A DNA stretch of 6,689 bases from an uncultured Clostridium sp. (lineage in GTDB: Bacteria > Bacillota > Clostridia > Clostridiales > Clostridiaceae): NCBI GenBank assembly GCA_946575275.1, contig CAMNZV010000090.1, forward strand, positions 1 through 6,689, given 5' to 3'. The notes beneath the pieces were generated by a model. That model saw nothing but the letters and a program-made list of their open reading frames with translations. It did no database searches and had not been told where the DNA came from. Positions 5,562-6,689 of this stretch are shown here, one piece after another (positions within the stretch are counted from its first letter, which is position 1; every line of letters begins with the position of its first letter). Position numbers and translations under genes: made by a program.

Positions 5562-6575
5562 ATGAAAAGAATTAGAAAAAGTATTTCAATGATCGTAGTG
5601 TATGTTATGGGGGTTACTTTATTACCAATAGGGGCTCTACATACAATAGCTTCAGCAGAAACAGATACTAATTATAATTATACTGATAATTATGATGGAA
5701 ATTATGATGGAAACTATGGTGGAAACACTGGAAACGAAGGTGGAAATACTGGAAATGAAGGTGGAAACACTGGAAACACTGGAAACGAAGATGGAAACTA
5801 TGGTGGAAACACAGGAAATGAAGATGGAAACTATGGTGGAAACACTAATGGTACAGTAAACCCAGTTATAAAAGATAAAAATGCAACTGTAACTGTTGAA
5901 ACAGAAGTATCTAAAAATGGTACAAACACTATAACAGTTTCAAATACAGATAATGTAGATTCAGTACAAGTAAAATTTGATAATGCATCAAGTTTAGAGG
6001 CATTTAAATCAGGTACAGGAACATTAGAAATAGTAACTGGAATATCTACAGTTAAATTACCTTTTAGTGTAATTGGCGCTGAAGCAATGAAGGATGCTAA
6101 ATCTGTAACATTAAATGTTTCAATTAGTAAAGATGCAAAAATTTTAGGAAAACTTAAAAATGGAGTACAAAAAGTATTTAACTTTGATTTAATAGTTGAA
6201 AAGACAGATGGTACATCAGTAAAGATACATAAATTTGCAAATGGACAAGCTGAGGTTTCATTTAAAGTAACTGAAGAAGATCTTAAAGGGTTAGATGTAA
6301 ATAAATTAGCAGTTCTTTATTACAATGAAGAAACTGGAAAATTTGAAGCTTTAGAGACTACAATTAAAGATGGAGTTGTAACATTTAAGACATCTCACTT
6401 CTCAAGTTTTGTTCTTGGAGAAAAAGAAGCTAACATAGCAACTACACAAGCTGTAGTACAAACTTCAAAAACAACTAAAACTTCTGATTCAAATGGAATA
6501 TTTGGATTTGCAATAGCAGCATTAGTTTCACTTGGAGCTATAACAATAATTGCATCTAGAAAAGAATCATTATAA
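5562..6575 (+). CDS. Secreted, membrane-anchored surface protein with Gly/Asn repeats
   Basis: A 337-residue exported protein; start ATG 5562 with AGGAGG seven bases upstream. Order of parts: signal peptide 1-32 (basic MKRIRK, hydrophobic core, ASA before Glu33); Tyr/Asn/Asp/Gly linker, with repeats of GGNTGNE and DGNYGGN type at 44-95; beta-rich domain about 103-288; Ser/Thr-rich stalk; TKTSDSNG (305-312); hydrophobic helix 313-331; short tail SRKESL. The domain ends with 'LAVLYYNEETGKFEALETTI' and 'VTFKTSHFSSFVL', a pattern familiar from terminal beta domains of S-layer-associated and Ig-like bacterial surface proteins; this is from memory, not a search. The C-terminus resembles a cell-wall sorting signal, but the x-P-x-T-G motif is absent. 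No catalytic residues recognised. A structural or adhesive surface role is inferred from architecture only. Its domain DNA is identical to that of the broken copy upstream. Confidence 0.87.
   Translation: MKRIRKSISMIVVYVMGVTLLPIGALHTIASAETDTNYNYTDNYDGNYDGNYGGNTGNEGGNTGNEGGNTGNTGNEDGNYGGNTGNEDGNYGGNTNGTVNPVIKDKNATVTVETEVSKNGTNTITVSNTDNVDSVQVKFDNASSLEAFKSGTGTLEIVTGISTVKLPFSVIGAEAMKDAKSVTLNVSISKDAKILGKLKNGVQKVFNFDLIVEKTDGTSVKIHKFANGQAEVSFKVTEEDLKGLDVNKLAVLYYNEETGKFEALETTIKDGVVTFKTSHFSSFVLGEKEANIATTQAVVQTSKTTKTSDSNGIFGFAIAALVSLGAITIIASRKESL
5691..5846 (+). repeat. In-frame GGAAAY minisatellite coding Gly/Asn repeats
   Basis: About 156 bases of degenerate trinucleotide-phased repeats built on GGA-AAC/AAT, encoding residues 44-95. 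Larger units are visible: a block coding GNEDGNYGGNT occurs twice (residues 74-84 and 85-95), and GNEGGNT also twice (57-63 and 64-70). Units are multiples of three, so gain or loss changes linker length without breaking the frame. The upstream paralogue has essentially none of this segment; 153 bases account for the whole length difference there. Confidence 0.88.
5895..6424 (+). repeat. 530-base identical tract, copy 2
   Basis: Identical partner of 4730-5259, in direct orientation. Recombination between the two would delete 1165 bases and fuse the upstream promoter and signal peptide region to this gene's 3' end. Confidence 0.93.
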
Positions 6576-6596
6576 GAATATATTAAGTAGTAAAAT

Positions 6597-6632
6597 AAAT
6601 TGTTCACTAGTCTAACTAGTGAACAATTTTTT
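6597..6632 (+). terminator. Intrinsic terminator of the intact surface gene
   Basis: Perfect 15-base arms AAATTGTTCACTAGT (6597-6611) and ACTAGTGAACAATTT (6615-6629) with a CTA loop, running into six T (6627-6632), 21 bases after the stop codon. A strong rho-independent terminator; the matching A-run is too short to argue for strong activity on the other strand. Nothing further is supported in 6633-6689. Confidence 0.9.
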
Positions 6633-6689
6633 ATGGCGTAAAATTAGCTTTATAAAATAAATATAATAGTGTATAATATATAGTAATTA

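Noticed and set aside
5691..5846. CRISPR-like array
   Set aside because: Repeats are short, degenerate, in frame and coding, without unique spacers of constant length.
6395..6607. 70-codon open frame on the minus strand over the surface gene 3' end and terminator
   Set aside because: Runs through the terminator stem and is antisense to the anchor region; no support of its own.
6649..6677. Promoter for a gene beyond the window (TATAAT at 6672-6677)
   Set aside because: The only -35 at correct spacing is TTTATA, and the region is almost pure A/T; too weak to call without the downstream gene.

Overview
The window is very AT-rich. It has strong GGAGG-type ribosome sites, U-tract hairpin terminators, AT-biased codons and Gram-positive surface-protein architecture. 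Together these point to a low-GC Firmicute, most likely Clostridium or a close relative. I cannot name the species from sequence alone.

Layout. (1) Positions 1-2734, plus strand: the 3' part of an Lrp/AsnC-family regulator gene (cut by the window start), then an ABC exporter pair whose ATPase and two-half membrane subunit overlap by 8 bases. No terminator separates the regulator from the ABC genes. (2) Positions 2745-2811: a long compound hairpin between convergent genes, best placed to terminate the minus-strand gene. (3) Positions 2824-4245, minus strand: a 14-helix MFS exporter of the DHA2 (EmrB/QacA) type, with its own promoter and a dyad in its leader. (4) Positions 4246-4548: a 303-base divergent intergenic region holding the MFS promoter and leader dyad and, on the other side, a palindrome and promoter for the next gene. 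(5) Positions 4549-6575, plus strand: two tandem paralogous surface-protein genes. Each has a signal peptide, a beta-rich domain and a C-terminal membrane anchor. The upstream copy is broken by a one-base frameshift just after the signal-peptide region. The downstream copy is intact and carries an extra Gly/Asn-rich repeat segment. (6) Positions 6597-6632: a strong terminator; nothing is supported after it.

The first part reads as ordinary transport: a possible locally acting regulator, an ABC-2-type exporter and a drug-type MFS pump. The tandem surface genes are the interesting part. Their domain-coding cores are identical over 530 bases (4730-5259 and 5895-6424), while the signal-peptide region just upstream differs at 25 of 138 positions and the 3' ends also differ. 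That pattern suggests recent gene conversion. Both copies keep a palindrome at exactly the same distance from a matching promoter, although the DNA between has diverged. One copy is disrupted, one has an expanded linker, and they can recombine with each other. This looks like a small variable surface-antigen locus, but that role is inferred and no new enzymatic or defence system is supported here.
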